A stretch of DNA of 64,000 nt from Catenulispora yoronensis (GTDB lineage: Bacteria; Actinomycetota; Actinomycetes; Streptomycetales; Catenulisporaceae), in contig NZ_BAAAQN010000013.1 of assembly GCF_039531695.1 (NCBI RefSeq), positions 110,801-174,800 on the forward strand, read 5' to 3'. The position numbers and the translations under genes were made by a program. Under the pieces are notes generated by a model. That model had not been told where the DNA came from. It saw nothing but the letters and a program-made list of their open reading frames with translations, and searched no databases. Of the stretch, positions 17,243 to 25,137 are shown piece after piece (positions within the stretch are counted from its first letter, which is position 1; each line of letters begins with the position of its first letter).

Positions 17243-18180
17243 TCGACCCCGCCGCTTCCGGACCGGACACCCACCTGGACCCGGACCGCATGGCGGACCT
17301 GTACGACGGGCTGCTCGGGCCGGACGAGACCGACGCCGCCCAGCGGCATCTGGCTTCCTGCGACCAGTGCGCCGAGGACTTCGCGCTGCTCACCATGGAT
17401 TCGGTCAGCGGTCTGGCCGAGTTCCTGGCCCCGGAGCCGACGCCGATCCCGGCGGAGGTGGCGATCCGGATCGAGGCGGCGCTGCACCGGGAGCCGCCGC
17501 TGACCCCGCAGGCGACCGGGTCCGCCGAACCGCACCACTCGGCGGCGCCGCGCCGCTCGCGGCGGTTCCGCCTGGTGTTCGGCAGCCTGGCCGGGGCGAG
17601 CCTGGTGGTGGCCGGTGCGTTCGCCGGCATCGCCGCCCTGAACGCCGGCGGCAGTGGCTCCTCGACGGCCAAGAGCAGCACGGTGACCTCCCTGGCCGAC
17701 GGCGCCGATTCGGCGAACCGCGCCCCGGCGGGGCAGAGCCCGGCGGCCGGCGGCGCGGCTCCGAACGCCGTGGCTCCGCGACCGTCGACCCCGTCGTCCG
17801 CGTCGGCGCCGGGGCTGGCGCCGGGCGGCACTCCGCCCGGCGGGGAGATCGACGCCCCGCCCAGCGTCGCCACCGGACCGGATATCGACCAGCAGGCCCA
17901 GCAACTGCTCGGGCGGATCCGCCAGAACCAGGCCGTCGGCAGCGGCAGCAGCGGGATGAAGACCGACACCGCGTCCTTCCAGTGCCCGCCGCCCGGGTTC
18001 GGGGGCACCACGCCGCTGGGCATGGCGTCCATCACATATGCCGGGCAGGCGGCGGAGTTGCTCGTCTACCCGAAGCCCGGTGATCCGGCGCACGCCGCGG
18101 TGTACGTCGTGGCCACCGCCAGCTGCACCGCCCCGGGTCCGGGCACTGTGTTGTACACGAGCGAGATCTCCCGCCCGTAA
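17236..18180 (+). CDS. rsmA: Zinc-binding anti-sigma factor for SigM
   Basis: 314 residues. The N-terminal anti-sigma domain has the ZAS signature H38-x3-C42-x2-C45 (RHLASCDQCAEDF). One membrane helix follows (about residues 113-135, LVFGSLAGASLVVAGAFAG), then an Ala/Pro/Ser-rich linker and a small exported domain with two cysteines (FQCPPPGFG and SCTAPG). The ATG sits inside the sigM stop region, so translation is coupled. The layout means it holds SigM at the membrane and releases it on an outside signal. The symbol follows streptomycete usage and is tentative. Confidence 0.85.
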   Translation: MVIDPAASGPDTHLDPDRMADLYDGLLGPDETDAAQRHLASCDQCAEDFALLTMDSVSGLAEFLAPEPTPIPAEVAIRIEAALHREPPLTPQATGSAEPHHSAAPRRSRRFRLVFGSLAGASLVVAGAFAGIAALNAGGSGSSTAKSSTVTSLADGADSANRAPAGQSPAAGGAAPNAVAPRPSTPSSASAPGLAPGGTPPGGEIDAPPSVATGPDIDQQAQQLLGRIRQNQAVGSGSSGMKTDTASFQCPPPGFGGTTPLGMASITYAGQAAELLVYPKPGDPAHAAVYVVATASCTAPGPGTVLYTSEISRP

Positions 18181-18271
18181 CCGCCACATCGAGGAAACCC
18201 TGCCGCCGGACGTTCGCCGGAGCGCTGGCGGGGGAAGACGGATGGGCGAAACCGCGGCACGTGGCGCTGCC

Positions 18272-18298
18272 GGGAATGCATCTTGCCTAGGATCGGTT
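18272..18298 (+). promoter_or_regulatory. SigR-type promoter of trxB-trxA
   Basis: GGGAAT is followed after exactly 18 bases by GTT, matching the GGAAT-N18-GTT consensus of the thiol-oxidation sigma factor SigR/SigH, which drives trxBA in streptomycetes. It lies 53 bases before the trxB start. Confidence 0.75.
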
Positions 18299-18350
18299 GA
18301 GCCAACCGGCACCTTCCAGCTGCCCCAGGAATTCGAGAGGCCAGGCTCAC

Positions 18351-19304
18351 GTGAGCGAGATCCGCAACGTCATCATCATCGGTTCGGGACCGGCGGGCTA
18401 CACAGCCGCGGTCTACACCGCGCGTGCGGGGCTGAATCCGCTGGTGTTCGCCGGTTCCGTGACCGCCGGCGGCGCGCTGATGAACACCACCGAGGTCGAG
18501 AACTTCCCGGGCTTCCCCGAGGGGATCATGGGTCCGGACCTGATGGACAGCATGCAGAAGCAGGCCGAGCGCTTCGGGGCCGAGCTGGTCTTCGACGACA
18601 TCACCGCGGTCGACCTGGCCGGCGACATAAAGCTGGTCACCGACTCGGCCGGCACCGTGCACCGGGCGCACACGGTGATCGTCGCCACCGGCTCGGCGTA
18701 CAAGGAGCTGGGCCTGCCGGACGAGAAGCGGCTGTCCGGCAAGGGCGTGTCCTGGTGTGCCACCTGTGACGGGTTCTTCTTCAAGGGCCAGGACATCGTG
18801 GTGGTCGGCGGCGGCGACACCGCCATGGAGGAGGCGCTGTTCCTCACCCGGTTCGGGCAGACCGTGACCGTCGTGCACCGCCGCGACGAGCTCCGGGCCT
18901 CCAAGGTGATGCAGGAGCGGGCCTTCGCCAACCCGAAGATCTCCTTCGTCTGGGACTCCGAGGTGGTCGGCATCGAGGGTGACACCCAGGTGACCGGCGT
19001 GCGGCTGCGCAACCTGAAGACCGGCGAGGAGACGCTGAAGGCGGCCGGCGCGCTGTTCGTGGCCATCGGCCACCTGCCGCGCACCGAGCTGTTCGACGGC
19101 GTGCTCGACCTCGACGACGAGGGCTACATCACGGTGGAGTCCCCGACCACCCGCACCAGCCTGCCGGCCGTGTACGCGTGCGGCGACGTCGTGGACCACA
19201 CCTACCGGCAGGCGATCACCGCGGCCGGCACCGGCTGTTCGGCGGCGCTGGACGCCGAGCGGCACCTGTCCCAGCTGGCGCACCACCAGAGCGTCACTGT
19301 TTGA
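18351..19304 (+). CDS. trxB: Thioredoxin-disulfide reductase
   Basis: A 317-residue FAD enzyme that reduces thioredoxin with NADPH. FAD motif GSGPAGYTAA near the start, redox pair Cys136/Cys139 in WCATCDGFFF, NADPH motif VGGGDTAMEE, and the C-terminal FAD motif ACGDVVDHTYRQAITAAGTG. GTG start gives VSEIRNVIIIG. A SigR-type promoter stands upstream and trxA follows 122 bases downstream, with two parS-like sites in the gap. Confidence 0.97.
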   Translation: MSEIRNVIIIGSGPAGYTAAVYTARAGLNPLVFAGSVTAGGALMNTTEVENFPGFPEGIMGPDLMDSMQKQAERFGAELVFDDITAVDLAGDIKLVTDSAGTVHRAHTVIVATGSAYKELGLPDEKRLSGKGVSWCATCDGFFFKGQDIVVVGGGDTAMEEALFLTRFGQTVTVVHRRDELRASKVMQERAFANPKISFVWDSEVVGIEGDTQVTGVRLRNLKTGEETLKAAGALFVAIGHLPRTELFDGVLDLDDEGYITVESPTTRTSLPAVYACGDVVDHTYRQAITAAGTGCSAALDAERHLSQLAHHQSVTV

Positions 19305-19306
19305 GA

Positions 19307-19322
19307 TGTTTCCCGTGAAACA
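19307..19322 (+). promoter_or_regulatory. parS-like site (asymmetric, CCC orientation)
   Basis: TGTTTCCCGTGAAACA, one base off the palindromic parS TGTTTCACGTGAAACA. Lies in the trxB-trxA gap, two bases after the trxB stop. Confidence 0.7.
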
Positions 19323-19359
19323 TCGGACCCGAGCGGTCCCGGCCGTCCCCGGCCGACGC

Positions 19360-19375
19360 TGTTTCACGTGAAACA
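19360..19375. promoter_or_regulatory. parS: parS site (perfect palindrome)
   Basis: TGTTTCACGTGAAACA, the full 16-bp consensus centromere site bound by ParB. In the trxB-trxA gap. Confidence 0.9.
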
Positions 19376-19426
19376 CACCCCGCCGACTCTCCCCACCGGG
19401 ACCGTACTAGCAATGAGGAGCACATC

Positions 19427-19753
19427 ATGGGCGACATCCGCGCAGTCACCGACGCGACCTTCGATGCGGAGGTGCTGCAGAGCGACAAGCCGGTGCTGGT
19501 CGACTTCTGGGCGCCGTGGTGCGGCCCCTGCCGCCAGGTGGCGCCGGTGCTGGAGGCCATCTACGCCGAGCACGCCGACAAGATCGACATCGTCAAGCTC
19601 AACACCGACGAGAACCCGCTGACCCAGGCGAAGTACGGGGTGCGCTCCATCCCGACGCTCAACGTCTACCGGGGCGGCGAGGTCGTGAAGACCATCGTCG
19701 GCGCGAAGCCGAAGGCGCTGCTGCTGAAGGACCTGTCCGACTACGTCGGCTGA
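19427..19753 (+). CDS. trxA: Thioredoxin
   Basis: A 108-residue thioredoxin with the active site WCGPC (Cys32, Cys35) in VDFWAPWCGPCRQVAPVLE and the cis-proline segment VRSIPTLNVYRGGE. It reduces protein disulfides using electrons from TrxB encoded just upstream. A hairpin terminator follows its stop, so trxBA is likely one SigR-controlled unit. Confidence 0.97.
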   Translation: MGDIRAVTDATFDAEVLQSDKPVLVDFWAPWCGPCRQVAPVLEAIYAEHADKIDIVKLNTDENPLTQAKYGVRSIPTLNVYRGGEVVKTIVGAKPKALLLKDLSDYVG

Positions 19754-19837
19754 TCCGGCCCCTCGGGTCGGGTCCCCGCGATCGGAGCGGGCGCGCCGAG
19801 ATTCACCGAGATCCGCCGCGATCCGCCGAGATTCACC

Positions 19838-19870
19838 GGGAAGGGACGGCCACATCGGCCGTCCCTTCCC
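19838..19870 (+). terminator. Terminator after trxA
   Basis: Perfect stem GGGAAGGGACGGCC / GGCCGTCCCTTCCC with loop ACATC, followed by GCTTT. Just before it is a small direct repeat of ATTCACCG and GATCCGCCG units (19800-19838). Confidence 0.85.
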
Positions 19871-19915
19871 GCTTTGCCGGAGTCCGGAGTGACAGAGTGC
19901 GTAGGGTAGAGGACC

Positions 19916-21058
19916 GTGACCACTGAACCGACCTACCGCCGCGGCGACACCGGGCCCGCGGTGGCCGCGATCCGCGAACGCCTGGCCCGTCTCGGCCTGA
20001 TCGACGCCGGGGCCATCCCGGTCCAGGGCGAGGCGGTGTTCGACGAGGCGGTGGAGACCGCGGTCCGGCACTTCCAGCAGACCCGCCGCACCACGGTCGA
20101 CGGGCTGGTCACCCCGGGCACCTTGCGCCTGCTGGAGGAGGCGTCCTGGCGCCTCGGCGACCGCGACCTGGTGCCCGCCGACGAGCCCCCGTTCGGCGAC
20201 GACGTCGCCGAACTCCAGCGCTCCCTGCTCACCCTGGGCTTCGACTGCGGCCGGGTGAACGGCGCCTACGACCGGGCCACCGTGGCCGCGGTCCGCGAGT
20301 TCCAGCGCAACGTGGGCCTGCCCGCCGACGGCGTCACCGACCTGCCGACCGTGCAGGCCTTGAACCGCCTGAACCGCCGGATGGCCGGCGGCGGCCTGCT
20401 GCACGCGATGCGCGAATCGGAGGCCATCCAGTCCTCCGGTCCGGCCCTGCCCGGCAAGACCGTGGTCCTGGACCCCGGCCACGGCGGCCCGGACACCGGC
20501 GTCACCGGCACCGGTCTGACCGAGTCCGAGATCGTCTTCGACATCGCCGACCGGGTCCGCGCCCGCCTGGAGAAGCTCAGCGTCACCACCCACCTCACCC
20601 GCGGCGCCGGCGGCAGTCCGGACCAGCGCCGCCGCGCCGAGAAGGCCAACGAGGTGGGTGCCGACCTCCTGATCTCCCTGCACTGCGATTCCCACGCCAA
20701 TCCCGCCGCCTCCGGCGTCGCCGCGTTCTACTACGGCAACGACCGCTTCGGCCACAGCTCCCCCACCGGCGAGCGGTTCGCCGGCCTGGTCCAGCGCGAG
20801 ATCACGGCCCGCACCGGCCTGGCCAACCTCGGCACCCACGGCATGACGTGGGACCTCCTGCGCTACACCCAGATGCCGGCCGTCCGCATCGAACTCGGCT
20901 ACCTCACCAGCACCCACGACGCGGCCCTGCTCGCCTCCCAGCGCTTCCGCGAGTCCTGCGCCGACGCCATAGTGGTCGCGGTCCAGCGGCTGTACCTGCC
21001 GCCGGAGTCGGACGCCCCGACCGGGATCCTGCGCCTGGCGGAGCTCCGGGCGCGATAG
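19916..21058 (+). CDS. cwlM: N-acetylmuramoyl-L-alanine amidase, CwlM-like
   Basis: 380 residues, no signal peptide. Two peptidoglycan-binding repeats (about residues 5-65 and 85-145) precede an Amidase_3 domain (about 180-370). The zinc site looks complete: His189 in LDPGHGGPDTG, the glutamate in GLTESEIVFD, the histidine in SLHCDSHAN and the late catalytic glutamate in RIELGYLTS. Mycobacterial CwlM occupies the same trxA-side locus, is cytoplasmic, and acts mainly as a phosphorylation-controlled activator of MurA. The lack of a signal peptide supports that regulatory role here; retained metal ligands leave enzymatic activity open. Confidence 0.88.
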   Translation: MTTEPTYRRGDTGPAVAAIRERLARLGLIDAGAIPVQGEAVFDEAVETAVRHFQQTRRTTVDGLVTPGTLRLLEEASWRLGDRDLVPADEPPFGDDVAELQRSLLTLGFDCGRVNGAYDRATVAAVREFQRNVGLPADGVTDLPTVQALNRLNRRMAGGGLLHAMRESEAIQSSGPALPGKTVVLDPGHGGPDTGVTGTGLTESEIVFDIADRVRARLEKLSVTTHLTRGAGGSPDQRRRAEKANEVGADLLISLHCDSHANPAASGVAAFYYGNDRFGHSSPTGERFAGLVQREITARTGLANLGTHGMTWDLLRYTQMPAVRIELGYLTSTHDAALLASQRFRESCADAIVVAVQRLYLPPESDAPTGILRLAELRAR

Positions 21059-21605
21059 GGACCGCCCCGCCGGGGCGGGGCGGATCCGCGGGGCGGAGTC
21101 GGGGCCCGGCCGGGGCCCGGGGGCGGAACCGGGGCGGATCCGGGGCGACGGGCGGGGCAGCGGGGCACGGGCACGGGTCACGCCGGGGCGCTCCGGAACA
21201 CTCCGGAACGCGGCGGAGCGCTCCAGGAACGGGGCTTGAACCAAAAAGGCTGGGGCCCATGGGCCCCAGCCTTTTCGACACGATCCGCGGTCTCCGGACG
21301 CGAATATCTCGCTCAGATCGTCGGCCGCGGGGCGCGGGGCGCCGGCCGAGACGCACCTGTTGTGAACTGCGGGGAGCAAGTCCGGGTCGTCCTCAAGGAG
21401 CGGGGCGAAGGCCGACAGCGCCGTGATCGCCGGCATCCCTTCCGGGGCGGAGTCCTCCAGGACCTGTCGCTTTCAATACTTCAGCGCGGTACACGCTCGG
21501 GGCGCCGAGGAGCGGCACCCGATTCCCCCGGAGCGGCGGGGCGCTCAGGTCGGGGCGGGCCCCGGAGATCGGGGCGGGCGGTCCCCGAGGGCCTACCCTG
21601 GAACA
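21059..21605. other. Noncoding gap with G-rich repeats and a possible gene remnant
   Basis: 21060-21235 is very G-rich with repeated GGGGCGGATCC and CTCCGGAAC-like units. A strong hairpin is at 21244-21275. From 21436 down to about 21285 on the minus strand a short frame starts MPAITALSAFAPLLEDDPDLLPAVHN and looks coding for about 50 residues before running into the hairpin; it may be a decayed gene end. Nothing else recognisable. Confidence 0.5.
21244..21275. terminator. Bidirectional terminator after cwlM
   Basis: AAAAGGCTGGGGCCC and GGGCCCCAGCCTTTT form a perfect stem with loop AT, giving T-runs in both directions. Confidence 0.85.
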
Positions 21606-22613
21606 GTGTCGCGTTCCCACCACGTCGTGCTCGTCGGCCGCGGTCATCCCGCGATCCGGGCGACCCATGCGAAGACCTTCGAGTTGACCGCCGAGTCGGA
21701 AGTCAGTTCGCGGGCGACGTGTGTTCTGGCCGTCGGGACCGTACTGGATCCGGGGCTCGCGGGTATGCGGGGGCGAGTGCGGCTGACGCTGGAGACCAAA
21801 GGGCTGCCGGCGGTCAGTGGCGAGGCCACGCTGAACCCATGGCGGGCGGTCACTGATCGGGTGGTGATCCGGCGGAGCAGGAGTCTGGACGCGGACACGT
21901 TGGCGGTGGACTCCACACTGACGGCCGAAGATCTGCCCACGGAGTTCGCCGAGGCGTTGACCGATCCGGACCGTGAAGTCAGCCTGACCGTGGAGGAGCT
22001 CGGGGACGTCAGGCCGCTGCTGCGGGTGTCGTTCGGGGAGCGGACGCGCCTGCCGGCGATGAAGGATCTCGCCGAGCAGGGGAGTGCGGAGCTCGTCATC
22101 GCGGAGGGTGCTCCGCCGAAGGAAGCCGCTGCCACGGTCACAGCACTCGAACGAGCGACGGCTCTGGGCACCCGGGTTTCCGTCGCGGGGCCGTACAAGC
22201 CCTTGGAAGCCCTCTTGGCGGCAGGTCTACCTCCGCACCCCTACACCTACCTCGGAGCCCCGCAGCGGCTCTCTACGCTCCCTGCAACGCCCATTGTCTT
22301 CCGTATGCCTGACGCTATGCCTGTGTCGCTGCTCGCCGGACGCGATATCTGGGTCGAGGACACCTCAGAGCTCGATCTCGGCACCGCTGTGGAGCCCACG
22401 ACCGCCGATCAGGCGGTGGCGGCGGTCGGCACGCTCGTGGTCGTCGGCCCGGCGGCCGACGACACGGGGCTGGTCGACCTGGCCGCGGTGGCGCGGGCGC
22501 TGACCGGGGCCGGCATCGCCCCCAGGACCCTGACCGAGGCCCTCGCGCCGCTCGGCCTCACCCGCAAGAAGCTCTACGCCCTGCTCACCGAGCAAGACCG
22601 GGAACCGTCATGA
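21606..22613 (+). CDS. DUF371 domain fused to an RsmI-like C-terminal region
   Basis: 335 residues. The N-terminal 135 match the mostly archaeal DUF371 pattern: GRGHPAIRATHAKTFELT, a cysteine segment (ATCVLAVGT), DRVVIRRSRSLDADTLAV and ALTDPDREVSLTVEEL. The rest recalls the second half of tetrapyrrole-methylase-type RsmI: GTRVSVAGPYKPLEALLAAGLPP, PYTYLGAPQR, TLVVVGPA and a C-terminal helical unit LAPLGLTRKKLYALL. RsmI makes 2'-O-methyl C1402 in 16S rRNA. The RsmI N-terminal glycine-rich half is absent, so activity is doubtful. The stop overlaps the start of the A1408 methyltransferase gene by four bases (ATGA). Start is GTG at VSRSHHVVLVG. Confidence 0.7.
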   Translation: MSRSHHVVLVGRGHPAIRATHAKTFELTAESEVSSRATCVLAVGTVLDPGLAGMRGRVRLTLETKGLPAVSGEATLNPWRAVTDRVVIRRSRSLDADTLAVDSTLTAEDLPTEFAEALTDPDREVSLTVEELGDVRPLLRVSFGERTRLPAMKDLAEQGSAELVIAEGAPPKEAAATVTALERATALGTRVSVAGPYKPLEALLAAGLPPHPYTYLGAPQRLSTLPATPIVFRMPDAMPVSLLAGRDIWVEDTSELDLGTAVEPTTADQAVAAVGTLVVVGPAADDTGLVDLAAVARALTGAGIAPRTLTEALAPLGLTRKKLYALLTEQDREPS

Positions 22614-23362
22614 ACACCGCCTCCCGCCTGAAGGTCCTCGCCGGCAAGAAGCTCGTCGACCTGGACCCGGCTGAACTCGCCGCCGCGCTGGCCGCCTCCG
22701 ACCACGTCCTGGTGGACGTCGGCACCGGTGATGCCCGCACCGCCTACCGGCAGGCCGTCGCCCACCCCGAGTGGACCGTGATCGGCGTGGACCCGGCGTG
22801 GCAGCGGATGGCCGAGACCGCGGTGCGGGCCGCGCGCAAGCCCGCCAAGGGCGGGGCGCCGAACCTGGTTCTGGTGAACGCCGCGATCGAGACCGTGCCG
22901 ACTGCTTTGTCCGGCGTGGCCGACGAGGTGACCGTCCTCATGCCGTGGGGCAAGCTGCTGCGCGGTGTGGTGCTCGGGGAGGACGACGTGCTTTCCGGAC
23001 TGCGCGCGGTCGCCAAGGACGGCGCGCCGCTGGAGTTGTCCATCGGCACCAGTATCTGGCGCGAGCCGGTCCCGCTGGAGATCCGCGACCTGCCGGAGCT
23101 GACCCCGGAGGCCGTGGAGTCAACCGGCCTGGCCGACCGTCTGGCCGCGTTCGGCTGGCAGGTGACCGACGTCCGCCTGGTGCCGCACACGGAGTTGGAG
23201 ACCATCAGCTCGTCGTGGGCGCGGCGGCTGGGCTCCGGCGCCACCGAGACCGTGTTCCGGCTGCGCGCGGTCGCGGTCGACCCACGTGAGCCGGTGCGGC
23301 CGGATCAGGCCGCTCCCGAAGCCGACGGCCACGCCGCCGCTGAACCAGAACGCGGCGCGTAG
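22610..23362 (+). CDS. kam: Kam/NpmA-family 16S rRNA (adenine-1408-N1) methyltransferase homologue
   Basis: 250 residues, Rossmann methyltransferase. SAM motif VLVDVGTGD (about 33-41), AARKPAKGGAPNLV, the LMPWGKLLRG segment with Trp113 and SSSWARRL with Trp203 follow KamB/NpmA closely; those tryptophans stack on the flipped A1408 in NpmA. The basic stretch after the second tryptophan differs: where NpmA has Arg-Lys-Arg (R205-R207, from memory), this protein has Ala211-Thr-Glu213. It may therefore not confer aminoglycoside resistance. A homologue from Catenulispora acidiphila (CacKam) has been studied and, as I recall, was weakly active. Coupled to the DUF371 fusion gene. Confidence 0.85.
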   Translation: MNTASRLKVLAGKKLVDLDPAELAAALAASDHVLVDVGTGDARTAYRQAVAHPEWTVIGVDPAWQRMAETAVRAARKPAKGGAPNLVLVNAAIETVPTALSGVADEVTVLMPWGKLLRGVVLGEDDVLSGLRAVAKDGAPLELSIGTSIWREPVPLEIRDLPELTPEAVESTGLADRLAAFGWQVTDVRLVPHTELETISSSWARRLGSGATETVFRLRAVAVDPREPVRPDQAAPEADGHAAAEPERGA

Positions 23363-23428
23363 CGCCCGCGTCCCGACACCGGTCCGCCCCCGCATCCCCC
23401 GAACTCCCTTCCGGACCCCGCAGGACGA

Positions 23429-23444
23429 TGTTTCCCGTGAAACA
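23429..23444 (+). promoter_or_regulatory. parS-like site (asymmetric, CCC orientation)
   Basis: TGTTTCCCGTGAAACA between the kam gene and the aminotransferase gene. Confidence 0.7.
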
Positions 23445-23588
23445 TCGCCGCGAAATGTCCGCCAGGGGGATGTTAGTCCCGTCACACGTCACCGAAAAGG
23501 CGGACCGGGCCACACGATGATGGCCTGGCCTGCTTGACTTGGGGGAACAACAGGCGCAACCCACCTTCCGACTCCATGGAGGAGTGAT

Positions 23589-24902
23589 ATGGAACTCCCG
23601 CAGCGTCCAGGTTCCCGGCTCGACTCGTACGTCGACCGCTACGCAGCCCGGACCCGCGGGATGACCGCATCCGAGATCCGAGCTCTCTTCGCCGTGGCCT
23701 CCCGGCCCGAGGTGGTCTCGCTGGCCGGCGGTATGCCGAACCTCGCGGCGCTGCCGATGGACTCCATCGCCACCGTCGCCGAGCAGCTGATCCGGGAGAA
23801 CGGTCCGGTCGCGATGCAGTACGGCGGGGCCCAGGGCGACGAGACCCTGCGCGAGCAGATCTGCGAGATCATGCGGCTGGAGGACGTCGAGGGCCACCCC
23901 GACGACGTGATCGCCACCGTCGGCTCGCAGCAGGCGCTGGACCTGGTGACCCGGATCTTCGTGGACCCGGGTGACGTCATCCTGGCCGAGGGGCCCTCCT
24001 ACGTCGGCGCGCTCGGCGTCTTCGCCTCGTACCAGGCGCAGGTGGTCCACGTCGCGATGGACGACCAGGGCCTGGTGCCGGACAACCTGCGGGCCGCGAT
24101 CGCCTCGGTGCAGGCCACCGGGCGCCGCATCAAGTTCCTCTACACGATCCCGAACTTCCACAACCCGGCCGGTGTGACGATGGCCGTGGAGCGGCGCCCG
24201 GAGATCGTGGAGATCTGTCGCGAGGCCGGGATCCTGATCCTTGAGGACAACCCGTACGGTCTGCTCGGGTTCGAGGGCGAGACCTACCCCGCGCTGCGTT
24301 CCCTGGACACCGAGAACGTCATCTACCTCGGTTCGTTCTCCAAGACCTTCGCCCCCGGCTTCCGCGTCGGCTGGGCGTTGGCGCCGCACGCGGTGCGCGA
24401 GAAGCTGACGCTGGCCGCCGAGGCCGCGAACCTGTGCCCACCGGCCTTCTCGCAGATGATGATCTCCCGCTACCTGAGCACCCAGCCCTGGCAGGAGCAG
24501 ATCAAGGCGTTCCGCGAGCTCTACCGGGAACGGCGCGACGCCACTTTGACCGCGCTGTCCGAGCTGATGCCGGCCGGTGTCACGTGGACCCGGCCGGACG
24601 GCGGGTTCTACGTGTGGGTCACCCTGCCCCCGGGGCTGGACTCCAAGGCGATGCTGCCGCGTGCGGTCACCGCCCGGGTGGCCTACGTGCCGGGCACCGG
24701 CTTCTACTCCGACGGCTTCGGCGCCTCCTCGCTCCGGCTCTCCTACTGCTACCCCACTCCGGAGCGGATCCGGGAGGGGGTGCGGCGCTTCGCCGATGTG
24801 CTGCGTGAGGAGATGGAGCTGCGAGCCGCCTTCGGGCAGGACACCACCCGGGCGCTCGAAGGCCGGGAGGCGATCGACACGCCCGGACCGGATCTGGCTT
24901 AG
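23589..24902 (+). CDS. PLP-dependent aminotransferase (class I/II, LysN/MocR-related)
   Basis: 437 residues. Fold type I aminotransferase with GGMPNLAALPMD near the start, the AMQYGGAQGDETLREQI segment, TIPNFHNPAGVTM, and the PLP-binding lysine Lys252 in YLGSFSKTFAPGFRVGW. It resembles 2-aminoadipate/aromatic transaminases. Orthologous genes lie near cwlM and parAB in streptomycetes. A strong ribosome site GGAGGAG precedes the ATG. Substrate cannot be told from sequence; the neighbouring ligase gene hints at amino-acid or cell-wall metabolism. Confidence 0.88.
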   Translation: MELPQRPGSRLDSYVDRYAARTRGMTASEIRALFAVASRPEVVSLAGGMPNLAALPMDSIATVAEQLIRENGPVAMQYGGAQGDETLREQICEIMRLEDVEGHPDDVIATVGSQQALDLVTRIFVDPGDVILAEGPSYVGALGVFASYQAQVVHVAMDDQGLVPDNLRAAIASVQATGRRIKFLYTIPNFHNPAGVTMAVERRPEIVEICREAGILILEDNPYGLLGFEGETYPALRSLDTENVIYLGSFSKTFAPGFRVGWALAPHAVREKLTLAAEAANLCPPAFSQMMISRYLSTQPWQEQIKAFRELYRERRDATLTALSELMPAGVTWTRPDGGFYVWVTLPPGLDSKAMLPRAVTARVAYVPGTGFYSDGFGASSLRLSYCYPTPERIREGVRRFADVLREEMELRAAFGQDTTRALEGREAIDTPGPDLA

Positions 24903-24929
24903 CAGCTCGAAACGCCCGTCTCGGCGCGA

Positions 24930-24945
24930 TGTTTCCCGTGAAACA
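24930..24945 (+). promoter_or_regulatory. parS-like site (asymmetric, CCC orientation)
   Basis: TGTTTCCCGTGAAACA; first of four sites in the 235-base gap before the ligase gene. Starts 24 bases before the next site. Confidence 0.7.
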
Positions 24946-24953
24946 TCGCGCCG

Positions 24954-24969
24954 TGTTTTACGTGAAACA
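24954..24969 (+). promoter_or_regulatory. parS-like site (TTACGTG variant)
   Basis: TGTTTTACGTGAAACA, differing from consensus at one outer base; the only site of this kind seen. Confidence 0.65.
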
Positions 24970-25006
24970 TCGCTGGGCGACCGTGGAACCGACTCCCGGT
25001 ATCCGG

Positions 25007-25022
25007 TGTTTCACGGGAAACA
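25007..25022 (-). promoter_or_regulatory. parS-like site (asymmetric, reverse orientation)
   Basis: TGTTTCACGGGAAACA on the plus strand, i.e. the common asymmetric site inverted. Confidence 0.7.
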
Positions 25023-25048
25023 TCGGGTACCCGGGAGCGACCGGTCGA

Positions 25049-25064
25049 TGTTTCACGGGAAACA
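25049..25064 (-). promoter_or_regulatory. parS-like site (asymmetric, reverse orientation)
   Basis: TGTTTCACGGGAAACA on the plus strand, 42 bases after the previous site. Confidence 0.7.
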
Positions 25065-25137
25065 CGACCGCCGGTCCAGCCCCGAGTGCTGGCATGATCG
25101 GTCTCGAAGAACCCGCCTTGGAAGGGCTGTGATTGCA

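Noticed and set aside
19364..21436. Antisense frame of about 690 codons over trxA and cwlM
   Set aside because: Shadow of the real genes. Only its first 50 codons, which lie in noncoding DNA, looked gene-like and are reported as a possible scrap.
22610..23362. Calling this gene a confirmed aminoglycoside-resistance determinant
   Set aside because: Family membership is clear, but key RNA-contact arginines are missing, so resistance cannot be assumed.
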